Counted from the first letter of the stretch, positions 41,201 through 51,974 are shown. The stretch: 64,000 nucleotides of DNA from Anaeramoeba flamelloides (GCA_027625915.1 JANTQA010000070.1:2237001-2301000), one strand, 5' to 3'. The notes: generated by a model not told the origin, from the sequence alone. Numbers and translations are program-made.

Positions 41201-42969
41201 TGTGGATTTATTAGTATTAAAAAAAAAAAATTCAATTATGAAGTACAGTTATTTAAAAAAGTTAAGACTTTTTTTTTTTTTTAGATTCCCGAATTAAAAG
41301 TTTCAAAAAGTTTTCTATTTTAATATTTTGAGGACTTTTTTTAAAAAAAGTGATTCCCTTCCTACTCCAGCCTCTTCTAAATTTCATTTAAAGGTTAAGT
41401 CTTCACTTTTTTAAAACAGAAAACTTTAACCAAGTTTTAATTCTGACAAAATCAAAATAAATAAGTACTCACTTTTTTAAAACAGCTAGAACAGAAATAA
41501 AAATTATTCCTATGATGAAATGAGTGGAATTGAATTTTCTATTTCATAAAAGACAATTTTATAATAGACAACCAACCTCTCTTTCGTTTTACTGTTATAT
41601 TCAAATTAAAAAATAAATTTTAACTTACTGTTGAGAGAAAAATGTTGTACACAGAAAAATAGTTGGACACCATTTTTAATTGGGAGCATTAGTAAAATTG
41701 AAAATAAAATCCTATTGATAACTAGGTGACTTTTATATAAATCCAGGTTTAAATGTGTTACAAGTTCATTAATATGTGGTGTGTGTAGAATACTCATTTG
41801 AATGGTTGATAACTAAAGTAGATCATGCTATTTTAACAAAAATCCAAGTTTTAGTAAAGTATACTATTAATTCTGAAAATGGTAATTTTTAAACTTGCTT
41901 TAGATTATAAGAGATAAGGTTTTGAAAAAGTAGAATTCCATTAATCCTTATTCTAATAAGTAGATTATTGTTATTTTCTTTAGTTATTTCACAAACAATT
42001 GAAATTAAAAATCATTTTCAGTAATGTTCTCAATTAAAATTGCTGTCCAACTATTTTTCTCTGTCCAACATTTTTCTCTCAACAGTCAAAGCTCAATCAA
42101 GGAAGAGCAAATTAAATCACAGGATTATCATTACCAAATGATCTTGTGAAAATTTTTTGTGTTTTTCATCTAATAATTCAAGTAAACAATATTTCAGAAA
42201 CTTGAAATACAAATTTACTGATTTTAATTCGAGAATTACAGTAAATTTCCTTAGTGGGGTTGGAGTGGCTGTAAATATTTTAAAACTATTAAACAAAAGT
42301 TGTTTGAAATCTAATTTTGTGAATAATCAAAATACTTTTTCAAAATTTATGAAAGGTGTTGGCCTTTTTGTTTCTGAAAATAATATTAAATAAAAAGAAA
42401 AAAATTTTGTTTTTCTTTTTAATTTGAACCAGAAATAAATAAAAAAAAAAAAGTTGGATGTAAAACTTGTAAAGGATCACGAATTTTGATATTAATTTCT
42501 CTTGTAGAAAAGTGGATTGAAAGAATGCTTTTGTTTTCTCTTTTATTAGATAAACAAAAAAAAAGATTTTCAAAAATCGCTAAAAAAGAAAAAAAAACAA
42601 AAAAAAGAAGAAAAAACATACAATAATACAATTCTTTCCAATTTCAACAAAGTTGCCAATACTAGCAGAAGAAATAACCGAATTTTCGCCAATGATATTA
42701 AAATTGCCAATTGATAATTGGTAAAAAACCACCTGGTTTTGGAATCTTCGATAGGGTGGCTTGATAACACAGTCCTTTTCAATGATACAAAACTTTCCAA
42801 AGGAGGTTGTTGCTAAATCACCTCGGATCATTGTATTTTCTTTAATAATGGATTTACCCGATAAAATGATACGCTGTGATCCCCTTAAGATGGACTTGTT
42901 ACTGATTTTGTTTCCTGGTTTTGTAACTAAATACTGGTTTGGATCAAATGTTTTGGTTTCGATTTCCAT
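38210..42969 (-). CDS. DCTN5: Dynactin subunit 5 (p25)
   Basis: Exon 1 (42969-42622, 116 codons) and exon 2 (38407-38210) join in phase 0 across a 4214-nt GT-AG intron (GTATGT donor) to give 181 residues, about the length of human p25 (182). The protein forms a left-handed beta-helix of hexapeptide repeats (NKISNKSILRGSQRIILSGK, ENTMIRGDLA, KFCIIEKDCVIKPP, GENSVISSASIGNFVEIGK). It ends with [20 protein letters not shown] then VVAPYQIYGGKPGKLIGSLP, matching the p25 block [20 protein letters not shown]. p25 sits with p27, p62 and Arp11 at the pointed end of the Arp1 filament and helps dynein-dynactin engage membrane cargo (family knowledge). The splice join GKNCII to [10 protein letters not shown] reproduces the expected motif, so the long intron is well supported. 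The stop follows an AAA run (PKKK). Confidence 0.93.
39359..39554 (-). other. Candidate terminal exon or gene relic inside p25 intron
   Basis: On the minus strand a strong acceptor-like sequence (TCTTTTTTCCCTCAG) precedes an open frame of 64 codons ending in TGA. It reads GVIEIIEVKGYIFIIGEKTW, then FKFDRDKLDRSMISM and ending GQFPKTIKLKNLRAP. Its base composition and codon variety are higher than the surrounding intron. The product is not recognised. A second short frame upstream (39795-39709, MNIILSPEQYHILSLEGD) has the same look, but I could not connect them. It may be a nested gene, a duplicated fragment or a decayed copy. Confidence 0.35.
41246..41419. mobile_element. Short TIR-bounded segment
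   Basis: Left TTTAAAAAAGTTAAGACTT is mirrored by right AAGTCTTCACTTTTTTAAAA. The left end is preceded by TA. Another copy of the right-end motif (TCACTTTTTTAAAACAG) occurs near 41470. Probably a MITE remnant. Confidence 0.4.
41628..42085. mobile_element. TIR element inside p25 intron
   Basis: 458 bp. The left end CTGTTGAGAGAAAAATGTTG, then TACACAGAAAAATAGTTGGA, is repeated inverted at the right (TCCAACTATTTTTCTCTGTC, then CAACATTTTTCTCTCAACAG). This gives TIRs of about 45 bp with two mismatches or so. TA precedes the left end; the right flank is TC. No transposase is visible, so it is non-autonomous. Confidence 0.75.
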
Positions 42970-43299
42970 TTTAATTGTGGGTTGCTCAATAACAAAATAA
43001 CTAACAAAAAGAAAGAAAGGAATAAGAGAAAAAAATGATTCTTGAAAAGAATCAGCTTAAAAATGGGAGATAGAACTTTTTGAACATAATTAAAACCTAA
43101 GCATTTATAAATATCGTTTTAGTCAAGTCTAACTCTTGTTAGTTGAGCAATCATTAAATTGTTAATTATTAGTTTTTTAATAATCAAGTTAAGGTTTACA
43201 ATCCCTGAAACAGGAATAAAGATTATTTTGGATAGTGGTGAATTGACTAGTTAATTTAGTTGTTATCTGATCGATCTTGTTCTTTGTATGGTTTTTATA

Positions 43300-43645
43300 G
43301 GTGGTTCAAAAAGACAATTTTTTTCAATTTATTTTTAATTTAATTACGAAATTCAAATTGAAGAGTGTAAGATTAATTGGTTGGAACTTAAGTTATAAAA
43401 AAAATGTGGTTTTGGGGTTGTTTATTTTACTATTTTAATTAGGTTTAGTTTTATTTGGAGCTTTGTTAAATTTATTTTTTTTAGGTAATTTAGTAAAACA
43501 GTAAATAATAATTTACTTCTACTACCAAAAAATCATAATTTTTTTTAATAACTTAAGTTCCAACCAATTAATCTTACACTCTTCAATTTGGATTTCGTAA
43601 TTAAAAAAAATAAATTGAAAATAAATTTGTCTTTTTGGACCACTT
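43300..43645. mobile_element. TIR element with ~97-bp arms and TA duplication
   Basis: 346 bp bounded by GGTGGTTCAAAAAGACAA and, inverted, AAGTGGTCCAAAAAGACAAA. The arms extend inward through AGAGTGTAAGATTAATTGGT then TGGAACTTAAGTTAT with roughly 90 percent identity. TA lies on both sides (43298-43299 and 43646-43647). The end sequence (GTGGTCCAAAAAG) is typical of Tc1/mariner-type termini. The interior is non-coding. Confidence 0.8.
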
Positions 43646-43818
43646 TAAAAATTAATTTAAAGTTAGAGATCAATCTGCTAAGAAGCAAAAATACTTACCC
43701 ACACCTGATCCTGGATAATCTTTTTTTTTTTGTTTCAGGAATTGTAAACTTTAAGGATGACATTTCCTGAAATATGAAAAAAGGTTGTTTTATTATCTTG
43801 TATTTATCAATTTATCTA

Positions 43819-44859
43819 AACTCAATTCCAAAAATTGGGGCACACCTTCAAAATCAATTTAATTCCAAGAAAAGTGATATTTGACTCTTAAATAGAAACA
43901 CTGGATATTAACAATCAATATAAATAATTTTAAAGTTAATTATTTATCATTTTTTTTCATTGTTTTTTGATTTTTGATTTTTTTTGTATTCTTTTTTTTA
44001 AAATAAAAAAAAAATTTTCTTTTTTTTTCAAATCTTTTCGAAAATCTCAAAATCACTTTAAAATGAAATTTAAAAGTTTTCATTCTGATCACAAAAAAAA
44101 ATTTTTTTTTTTCTCTCAAAAAGAAAAAAGATTCTTTTTTTATCGAGAAAAAATTTTTTTGAAAAAAAATCATGATATGGTGTGCTAGGACACATGGCCT
44201 ACAAACAGACCATATTATTATTAATGGGAGTGTGAATACTGAATGTATTATTAATGATATTATCAAAAAAATCAAAGGAAATTCAACTCGCTAATTCAGA
44301 ATATAGTGGGTTGAAATGGATTTTCCAAAAGGATGGAGCTTGTCCACATACCTCAAAAAAAACTCAAACTTGTTTAAATCGGGGATGCAATGTTCTGGAC
44401 CCTTGACCCCCAATTCGACAAATTTAAATCCAATTGGGAATTTATGGATAGTAAACTGAAAAATTGTAACCAAAAAACGAAGAAGAATTTTTAAAATTTT
44501 CACTAATGTATGAAATACTTTGAGTTGGAAAACCTAAGATAATTAGTAAACTCTATATTTAAAACGATAGATTTAGTTATCAAAAGACAAGCTGAATCTA
44601 TTAATAGTTTTTATTAATTTTTCTTTCAATAAAAATGGATTTTTTGGTAACCGTGTTCCAAAAATAGGGGCACACTTTTTTTTATTTTTTCTTTTTCATT
44701 TTTCGAATTGAATGTTAAATTTACTAATAAATATATAAATAGTATTAATTAAATATTTTCAGGTCTTTTATTATTTTAATGTTCAAGTATTGTGTATTTT
44801 GGAGTATAATTTTATTAATGTAATTTTTTTTTTTGTGTCCCATTTTTTGGAATTGAGTT
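43819..44859 (+). mobile_element. Tc1/mariner-type DNA transposon, degenerate
   Basis: 1041 bp, flanked by TA at 43817-43818 and 44860-44861. Terminal repeats are AACTCAATTCCAAAAATTGG on the left and the inverse on the right (AACTCAATTCCAAAAAATGG). The plus strand around 44300-44420 still reads WIFQKDGACPHTSKKTQT and, in a neighbouring frame, LNPIGNLW. These match the Tc1/mariner DDE transposase block W.FQQDNA..HTS ... PDLNPIENLW. A patch near 44170-44270 (MIWCARTHGLQTDHIIING) fits the preceding MVWG region. Stops and frame changes show the enzyme is dead. A second TIR-like sequence (GTTCCAAAAATAGGGGCACA) occurs internally near 44653. The size is slightly below that of intact mariners. Confidence 0.85.
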
Positions 44860-47426
44860 TATATCTTATAAAACTAGCATATACCAAACTTTAAAAAAAT
44901 AATCTTTTCATTAAAAAAAGTATGAAATCAGTCAAAATTATATAACAATTGATTTTACGATGAAAAAATCATATCTCTTTTTCATTTTCTGATTTATCCA
45001 AAAGAAAAAAAAATACTTTCGGTTTTTGAAACATTTTTGAAAAATAAGGATTTCATATAGATATTAAATTAATAGTTAAAAAAACAACTATTAATTTTGA
45101 ATTTTTTTTTTTTTTTAATTCTTTAAAATAAATACGAAAAAAATACTTGTTACAATAAGAGTTTTTAATTTCTTTTAACTGAATAAAATTTGAATCCAAA
45201 TAATCAATATGAGGTTCTTGAGTGAAAAATTATGAGACTAAGAATTTGAAATTACTGTTCGGATCTATTTGAAATTTTCTTTCTCTTTATGTTTGAAATT
45301 GAAAACATTTTTCTTTTTTTTATCTATTTTCTTTTTTATAATAAATTTTTTTGTGATATTTTATTGTTACTATGAAAATTTCTGAATAATTCTTCAAGTT
45401 TTGAATTTTTCTTGTTTTTTAAGACCGTTATATTGTATCTATTAGATTTTATTATCATAACTTTTTTTTTATCCAGATGGTTTGAAAACTAGATTATTGT
45501 TCGAATTTTTTTTTGTTTATCATTTATGTGTTAATTGGGTTTTTTTTTTTTTGTATTAGTGTCTGTACATGTTCTTATAGCTTCTTATCTTTGGTAAAAC
45601 GTTTTCAATTAGTTTAAAAGATCTCTTTTAGCTGATAATTCATTTTTAGATTAGGTTCAATTTAGAATTATATTTTTTTTTTGATTAAAACAAATCACAA
45701 AAAAATATATTCAATTAAGGTGGAAAGATGTAAAATAATATCTCTTGACTAAAGATTATTATTTGAGTACTTAATTGTTTAAATTTCTTGTTAAAATTGA
45801 TTTTTCTTTTTAATAAAATATTTTTTTTTACTTTTTGTCAAAAATCTTGTAAGTTTATATATATCTATATATATCTTAGCACCGCGGATTTGTCTAAATT
45901 TCATCAAGTTTTTAAAAAAAGATTTAAAATGATATTAATCCACTAATATATTAATTTTCTTATTTGTCTTTAATCCATATTTGAATTATAATAAAAAGTC
46001 AAAATAGTTCAAAGATAATGTAGTCAGATTATTGATTTTTTTTTTTGAAATTGGAAAAAAAATTAATAATTATTCATTATTACATTTTTTGTAAAGATTT
46101 TTATTTTTATTTTAATTTTTAAAATCGGAAATTTTATAACAGTAATAGTAATTCAAAACTCAACAAATTGGTTTATTAATAATAATCACAAAACAATAAT
46201 GCTAATTTTATGATAAAAAAAATAAATAAAAAAATAAATTACTCAAAAAAATTCATTTTTTTTTTAGAAAAAAATTCAATAAATATCCAATTAAGAGAAA
46301 AATGAAATTCATTTCGTTAGGTCAAAATTAAATTTTTAATATGATTAAATATCTAAAACTTTTATTTAAGCTATAGACAATAATTGAAAAAAAAAAAAAA
46401 AAAAAAAATTGTATAATAATTTTATTTATTAAATAAGAATAAAACAAATATAAATTACTTTTTAATCGATAAAATAATTATATCAAAATTTGTTACAAAA
46501 TAAAAAATAACTTTTAAATATTATTCCAATATAATAAAATAATCATCGAAACCAAAAAATTTTTATTGCATTTTGTTATTGGTAAAAATTTGAATAATAT
46601 ATTTGCGAAATTTGAATTTTTCCTTTATAAATTAATCCAGATCTTGTAATAAAAGTTCTGATATATGGTTTCTAATTCAATAATATTGTTTATTTTATGT
46701 CTAGATTGTAAAAAGTCAAAAATTAAAAAATGATAAAAAATAAAAAAAAAATTAATTATTTATCTTACTCGAACTATTGGCCAAATCATTTAAAATTGAA
46801 AAAAACTCTTGTTGAAAAAATCTCCAAATTTTACAATGAAAAAAAATATTATTTTTTTTTCAAATTTAATTTATATTTTTTTTATTTTTAAATTATTTAG
46901 AATCAAATATAGATATTGTTATTGAATGGTTTTAAGTAGATAAAACAAATTTTCTATGTGATGTTATAATAACTCTTGTAATGAATAAATTATTTAATCA
47001 AGCATTTTAGGTCATTTTGGGGTGCAAAGGGCTCCAAAAAAATTTCCAGTAAAGTATGATGTGATTTAATCGTTAAAACTAAGACGTTTTTGAGGTGTAG
47101 ACAAACTTTTCAAAAAAAAAAAAATTTATTTTGACAAAATTTGGAAAAATAATAAAATCACAATAACCAAAAAAAAATTCTCAAACTTGAAAATTTTTTT
47201 TCAAGTTATTTTTTATTGTAAGTAACTATACAATTTTTAATTAGAAAATTTTCTTTCTAAGATAATTTTTAATCAATTCTATATCTTATAATTCTTTGAT
47301 AATATTTCAAATTAAAATTTTTGTTTGAAATGTTTTTAGTATATTTGGGGTGCTAAGGGAGATATATATATATAAACCATTTTTCAGTCAAAGGGGTCCA
47401 GTTGTAATGGTATAATACACGTGTTT

Positions 47427-48069
47427 AAAGGGTTTGCATAGATATTAGAAGAAAAATTTTATTTTGGAAATTTTCAAAATTGAAATCATTTTTTCACATT
47501 TTTACATATTTTTGTTTTTTTTTTTCGATTTTTTTTTTAAAACGTCATTCAGTTGCAAAAAATTTTTTATTGCAAGATCAATAGTCACTTGGTAAAAACG
47601 TGTTATTCTAATGTCATTGAAACCATGTAAAGATTGTTGAGAAATCTATTGATTTCTATTGCAATTCAATTCGATATTTGATCTTGATATTTGTTTAATA
47701 AATGTAAAAAATTTTCACTTCATTTTCATTTCCTTTTTCAAATAGAGACCACAAATACCAACAAACTTTGGGCGGAGGCTTAATTTCTAAAAGAAAAGTA
47801 TGGAAAATGAAGTGAAAAATGTTTCATATTTATTATTCAAATACCAGTAGAAGTTTAAAACGAACATCGTTGTTTTTCTCAATAGGGCCCTAAGAATTTG
47901 AGTTTTTCAATTTTGAAGAAAATCTATTGATTAATTAGTTTTCTTTCAGGCATGTATCAACATTTATTTGAGGTGTATTATTCTATTTATTTCTTATTTG
48001 TTCTTCAAAGGTCAATTATATAAAATATTTGATATTTGAAAAAAACGTTGGGCTTATTGACTGAAACAG

Positions 48070-48075
<6 letters not shown>
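47427..48075 (+). repeat. Dispersed repeat C, copy 2, with insertion
   Basis: Collinear with 25606-26110 but interrupted after TTTGATC (about 47683) by a 164-bp TIR element; the match resumes at AACATCGTTGTTTTTCTCAA. Confidence 0.7.
47684..47847. mobile_element. 164-bp TIR element nested in repeat C
   Basis: Left TTGATATTTGTTTAATAAAT then TTTTCACTTCATTTTC is mirrored by the right end, whose reverse complement starts CTGGTATTTGAATAATAAAT and ends TTTTTCACTTCATTTTC. Arms are about 44 bp with several mismatches. The empty site is provided by the uninterrupted repeat C copy at 25.6 kb. Confidence 0.75.
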
Positions 48076-48110
<35 letters not shown>

Positions 48111-48538
48111 TTACCAAAATAATTTCCACTTAAACAGTTGATGTTTTAAAAAATTCAAGAATCTTCATTCTATTCCTAAATTTAAATATTTTTTGTTTTT
48201 AAATTCGACCACTTTGATTATAAAAAAGAACTCTTGAAAGTTGAAAATAAAAGTTAATAATAATCTATTATCAAATAAAAAGATAAACTTTAAAGGGTGT
48301 GTTAAATTTTGAATCTAATGAGATTTAAAATAAAAGAATCTTTGCATCGATAGGTAAGTTTATTGATTTATCTATTTTTTTTTTATCAATTTAACATTTT
48401 AAATATTATTAAAGAAGAAAAAACATTTTTTTTTAAAAAAAAAATATCTTATTTTCTGTACTTTTTTTTATATAATTTCTTCTTAGTTATTGTTTGAGTA
48501 TTATATGGTAATCTTAGGAAAAAAAAAAAGCATGACAG

Positions 48539-48745
48539 TTTTTGGTTCGATTCAATCAGTTACAATTTCTCATAGATGATCGATCAAAAAACTTTTTTAG
48601 CTATTGTATTGGTAATAATTTGATAAAAAATATTAAATCCATTTTTTTTTCAGGAAAAGTACTGGGAAAAGATCTAAATAGAAGCTTTTGGGATTTGTTC
48701 CAAAGTAATTCATTTGATATTTTTTCTAATACAATCAATAATTAG
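48539..48745 (+). CDS. Candidate last two exons of an unidentified gene
   Basis: A frame entering after a CAG (48536-48538) reads FLVRFNQLQFLIDDRSKNFF then SYCI. It meets a GTAATA donor at 48612, crosses a 42-nt intron ending in a T-rich CAG, and continues G-KVLGKDLNRSFWDLFQSN then SFDIFSNTINN to TAG at 48743-48745. The splice restores a Gly codon and the residue mix is protein-like. I do not recognise the family and could not find convincing upstream exons, so this may be a gene fragment or chance. Confidence 0.33.
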   Translation, partial: FLVRFNQLQFLIDDRSKNFFSYCIGNNLIKNIKSIFFSGKVLGKDLNRSFWDLFQSNSFDIFSNTINN

Positions 48746-49130
48746 CAATTAATAATTTATTTTTTTAGTCATAAAATCTTCAGTTTGATTTTATTTTGAA
48801 AGAAGTAAACTTCCTATTTTTTCTATAAAAAAAAAATAAAAAGTATTTTTTAACAAAAAATGGGGGTATAATTATTTCATTCAATTGAATCTCAAAGTTC
48901 TAAGGTCATTAATCCAGGGAAATAATAACCGGTTTTAGTCACTATTAAATAACTTTTAATAAAAAATTGGCCTATTTGAGTTCACAAATTCCTTTTTAAT
49001 ATAATGCTTAGGGAAATGAAAATTATACTGGAAACAAGAAAACATATTAATTAGTAAAATTTTACTCAATAATGTTTTAAGTAAGGGCAATAAACAAAAA
49101 GCGGATCAACTTATTTTTCCAAAACATCCA

Positions 49131-49470
49131 ATTCAGAAGAAAAAAAAAGAAATAGAATGAAAATGAAAAGAATTAAAAAACCAAAGAAAAGGAAAAGGAA
49201 AGGAAATAGATATCGAAATAGGTAAATAAAAATATTAATAAAAAGGCAAGGGAAAATGAAAATGAAAAGGGAAAGGAAAAGGAAATGGAAGAAGAAAATA
49301 AAAATATTAATAAAAATCCAAGAGAAAATGAAAATGAAAATAAAAAGAATTCAAAAACCAAAGAAAAGAAAAAGAAAAGGAAATTGATATTGAAAAAGGA
49401 AAAGGAAAAGGAAAAGGAAAGGGAAAAGGAAAAGAAAAAGAAAAATGAAAGGAAAAAAAAGATCCTTTAA
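49131..49470 (+). repeat. Polypurine (GGAAAA-type) tract with internal duplication
   Basis: About 340 nt of nearly pure A/G on the plus strand, with two imperfect repeats of a segment containing AAAATATTAATAAAAA and GAAAATGAAAATGAAAA. It is followed by a short pyrimidine run built of TTTGC units (49497-49525). The Lys/Glu ORF within it (49285-49470) is explained by composition. Confidence 0.75.
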
Positions 49471-50025
49471 TAAAGAAAAATATTTTTATTTGTTTTGTTA
49501 TGCTTTGCTTTGCTTTGCTTTTCTTTGTTTCAGTGCTTGTTATTTTATTTTGTTTTGTCTAAAATAAAGTAAGTGGTAAATTAACTGGATATTGTAAATT
49601 ATATCTTATCAAAAACTTAGGTAGTATTCGACCTAATCAAAGCACTTTCAATTAAAAATCCTAATTATTTTAATAAGAATATCTAAGGCTGTTGGGTCTC
49701 TGTTGAGTTCATACGCAAGGCATTAAGAAATGAAAATCAAGTATTGATCCTTATTAAAATAACTATGATTTCCTATTGGCTCGTGCAAAATTATGATGGA
49801 CACTACACAAATAATCAAGAAGTATAAGAATAGTTGTTGAGATTTAAATCTCAAATATATTTTAATAAAAATCAATTTTTAATATAACAATAATCATGCA
49901 TTATTATTTTGATTTCTAATTTAAATTTGGTTTTTAAAAAAAAAAAAAAAATAAAATAAAAGAATTAAAATCAAAATCAAAATAAAAAATTAAAAATAAA
50001 AATAAAAATAAAATAAAAAAGAGTG

Positions 50026-51138
50026 TTAAGGTGATTCTGATTCTTGAATTTGTATTACCTTGACCTTCTTTTTATTTTTATTTTTATTTTTTTTATAATT
50101 ATTTTTTTTTTGATTAAAACTATTAAAATTCGAAAATTGTTGTTGTTGCTGCTGCTGCTGCTGCTGTTGTTGTTGTTGTTTTTTTTTCTTTTTCCTTTTT
50201 CTTTTTTTTTTCTTTTTTTTTGGTTTTTTAATTTTTTTCCTTCTCGGAGGCCTTCTAATTTTTTGGTAAACTGCATAATAACTACAAAGATTTTCAAACG
50301 CTGGCGCCTCGCAATCCTCGTTTCTGTGGCCATTCATTCCACAATTTGAACAGAATATTCTACAATAAGGATTATTAATAATTTTTAATTTCTTTTTATT
50401 AAAATTGCTTGTCAGGAAATTTGGTAATGAGTTTAGTTCGTCATTAAAGTTTTGAGAATTGTCTGTGTTCTGATTCTTTTCTGGAGAAGAAGAGTATTTA
50501 AAATTTTTTCGATTTTGCTGTTTTTTGTATGGACAGTCTTTTGCAAAGTGCCCTAGTTGATTACAAACAAAGCACTTCATTTTTGGGTCCACGGGAAGAA
50601 AATAACGTGGGGTGAAATTTATACGGGGTTGATCAGAAGATTTGCTTATTTTGTTTTGTTGGTATTTGTTTTGCTGTTTTTTATTAATAATATTTAATTC
50701 AATGTATTTTGATTTATTCTTGATTTTACGAATGATTTTGTTTGGCGGTTCGTTGTTTGCTTTGAAATTCGTTGTGATTTGGGGTGTTTGCTTGTCTTCG
50801 ATTCTTCTTTTAAGTTTTTTTTTTTTTTTTTGATAATTGTTTTTTGTTTCATATTTTTTTATTTGATCCTCCAAGGAAACAAAATTTTTTGGTAACAAGG
50901 AGTCTTTGTTGAAACCAGTTTTTTCAGTTTTGAAATTCCCTTTTGGTTTTTGTTGGTTGTTTAGAAAATTGGTTAAAGATAATTTTAACCCAAAGCCATC
51001 AATATGGGATTCATTAGAAAATTTTGAGAGATCAGTTGTTTTCTCTTGTAGCTGTTTCAGTTGCCTTTGAAGCACATTTTGAAGCGCGAGAACTGGATTG
51101 TTCTCAATTCTTTTTGATATTTTTGTTGGTTGGTTCAT
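50026..51138 (-). CDS. Two-CCHC zinc-knuckle protein with poly-K and poly-Q
   Basis: A 370-codon single exon from ATG 51138. Two zinc knuckles of the C-x2-C-x4-H-x4-C form are present: CFVCNQLGHFAKDC (residues 189-202) and CSNCGMNGHRNEDC (263-276). Such knuckles bind single-stranded RNA or DNA, as in AIR/ZCCHC and CNBP proteins; the exact target is unknown. The N-terminal ~100 residues contain a probable helix (ALQNVLQRQLKQLQEKTTDL). The C-terminal third is a Lys/Arg block (about 295-320), a run of 14 Gln (coded by mixed CAG/CAA) and another Lys/Asn-rich tail ending ESESP. No retroelement polyprotein motifs (protease, reverse transcriptase) are present, so I read it as a cellular gene. The start follows A-rich leader sequence and is the first Met of the frame. 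Confidence 0.75.
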   Translation of the reverse strand: MNQPTKISKRIENNPVLALQNVLQRQLKQLQEKTTDLSKFSNESHIDGFGLKLSLTNFLNNQQKPKGNFKTEKTGFNKDSLLPKNFVSLEDQIKKYETKNNYQKKKKKLKRRIEDKQTPQITTNFKANNEPPNKIIRKIKNKSKYIELNIINKKQQNKYQQNKISKSSDQPRINFTPRYFLPVDPKMKCFVCNQLGHFAKDCPYKKQQNRKNFKYSSSPEKNQNTDNSQNFNDELNSLPNFLTSNFNKKKLKIINNPYCRIFCSNCGMNGHRNEDCEAPAFENLCSYYAVYQKIRRPPRRKKIKKPKKKKKKRKRKKKKKQQQQQQQQQQQQQQFSNFNSFNQKKNNYKKNKNKNKKKVKVIQIQESESP

Positions 51139-51974
51139 CGGAATTTCGTTGTTTTTTGTTTTTGTTTTTGTTTTTGAAAAAAGAACAACGATTAATTCAA
51201 AAAAAGTAATTTTGTGCTATGAATGAAATTGTGTCTTCAATGTTTGTATGATCTTTTTATTATTTCAATTTTTTTAGAAAAAGAATTTTGAAAAATAATT
51301 TCTTCAAAAAAATGATAAGAGAAAACCAAATAAAACCTTCTCGAGCTAAAATGTTTTCTTTTGTTTACTCTTAGCTGATCTATTAATTTGTGAACTTTAG
51401 TTACCTTTTCCTGAATTTTTTTCAAAGAAACCATAATTTTCTATTTTGGTTTTGTGTGTTGTTAATTTTTCATCAAGTACGTAATCAATTTTTTTGAATT
51501 TGCTTTTATTATTTAGATCTCTTTTCTCACACCCTTTTAGTTGAGATTTTAAAGAATGTTAACTGTAAGATAATTATATCAACCCAATAATAACTGAAAA
51601 ATAATTCAGTGATTACTTATGGAAACCTCTTTTTTTTAAATATTTAAGGTGATAAACAAAAAAGACATATTTCGATATCATAAGAACAGTCCTCATTTAA
51701 GGGATTTCTTTTGTAGTTTTTGAGTACAGAAATAGCAATGAAACATAGAAAAAATTATAAATACTGTTTGAGGAGAACAAAAATGATTACTTAAATTTTG
51801 ATGTTTTTTCATGAACAGTGATACTTTTATTGTATATTCACAGGGGTCAGGAAACTTGACAGTACATACTATGTTTTAGGTAACATTCTATTTCATTGGA
51901 AAACGAAAGGAAGAAGGTTGGAGTAAAAACACCAAGGGATACTGTAGTCAAAATTAAGTGTGCAAAAAAATTTA

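Larger units (their letters stand above)
38408..42621 (-). other. 4.2-kb intron of the p25 gene with nested elements
   Basis: Much longer than the 0.12-0.5 kb introns of the neighbouring genes. It holds a (TA)n run (about 38440-38465), two coding-looking minus-strand islands (39359-39554 and 39709-39795) and two TIR-bounded segments (41246-41419 and 41628-42085). Poly-T and poly-A tracts are frequent elsewhere. Confidence 0.8.
42970..50025. other. Intergenic, transposon-rich
   Basis: Upstream of p25. It contains the TIR element 43300-43645, the Tc1/mariner relic 43819-44859, repeat C copy 2 with a nested TIR element, a (TA)n run (about 48073-48108), candidate exons at 48539-48745 and a polypurine tract (49131-49470). 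The stretch 44.9-46.9 kb shows nothing beyond A/T-rich sequence. Confidence 0.5.

Noticed and set aside
42340-42631. Minus-strand Phe-rich ORFs downstream of p25 exon 1
   Set aside because: They are read-through of intron sequence after the GTATGT donor at 42621.
48543-48553. GGTTCGATTCA resembling a tRNA B box
   Set aside because: No A box or cloverleaf could be placed around it, and it lies in a coding-like frame.
49285-49470. Lys/Glu-rich ORF in the polypurine tract
   Set aside because: Explained by purine composition; no start context, domain or splice evidence.
50026-51138. Zinc-knuckle gene as a retroelement gag
   Set aside because: No protease, reverse transcriptase, integrase or terminal repeats nearby, and the poly-Q/poly-K tail is typical of cellular proteins here.
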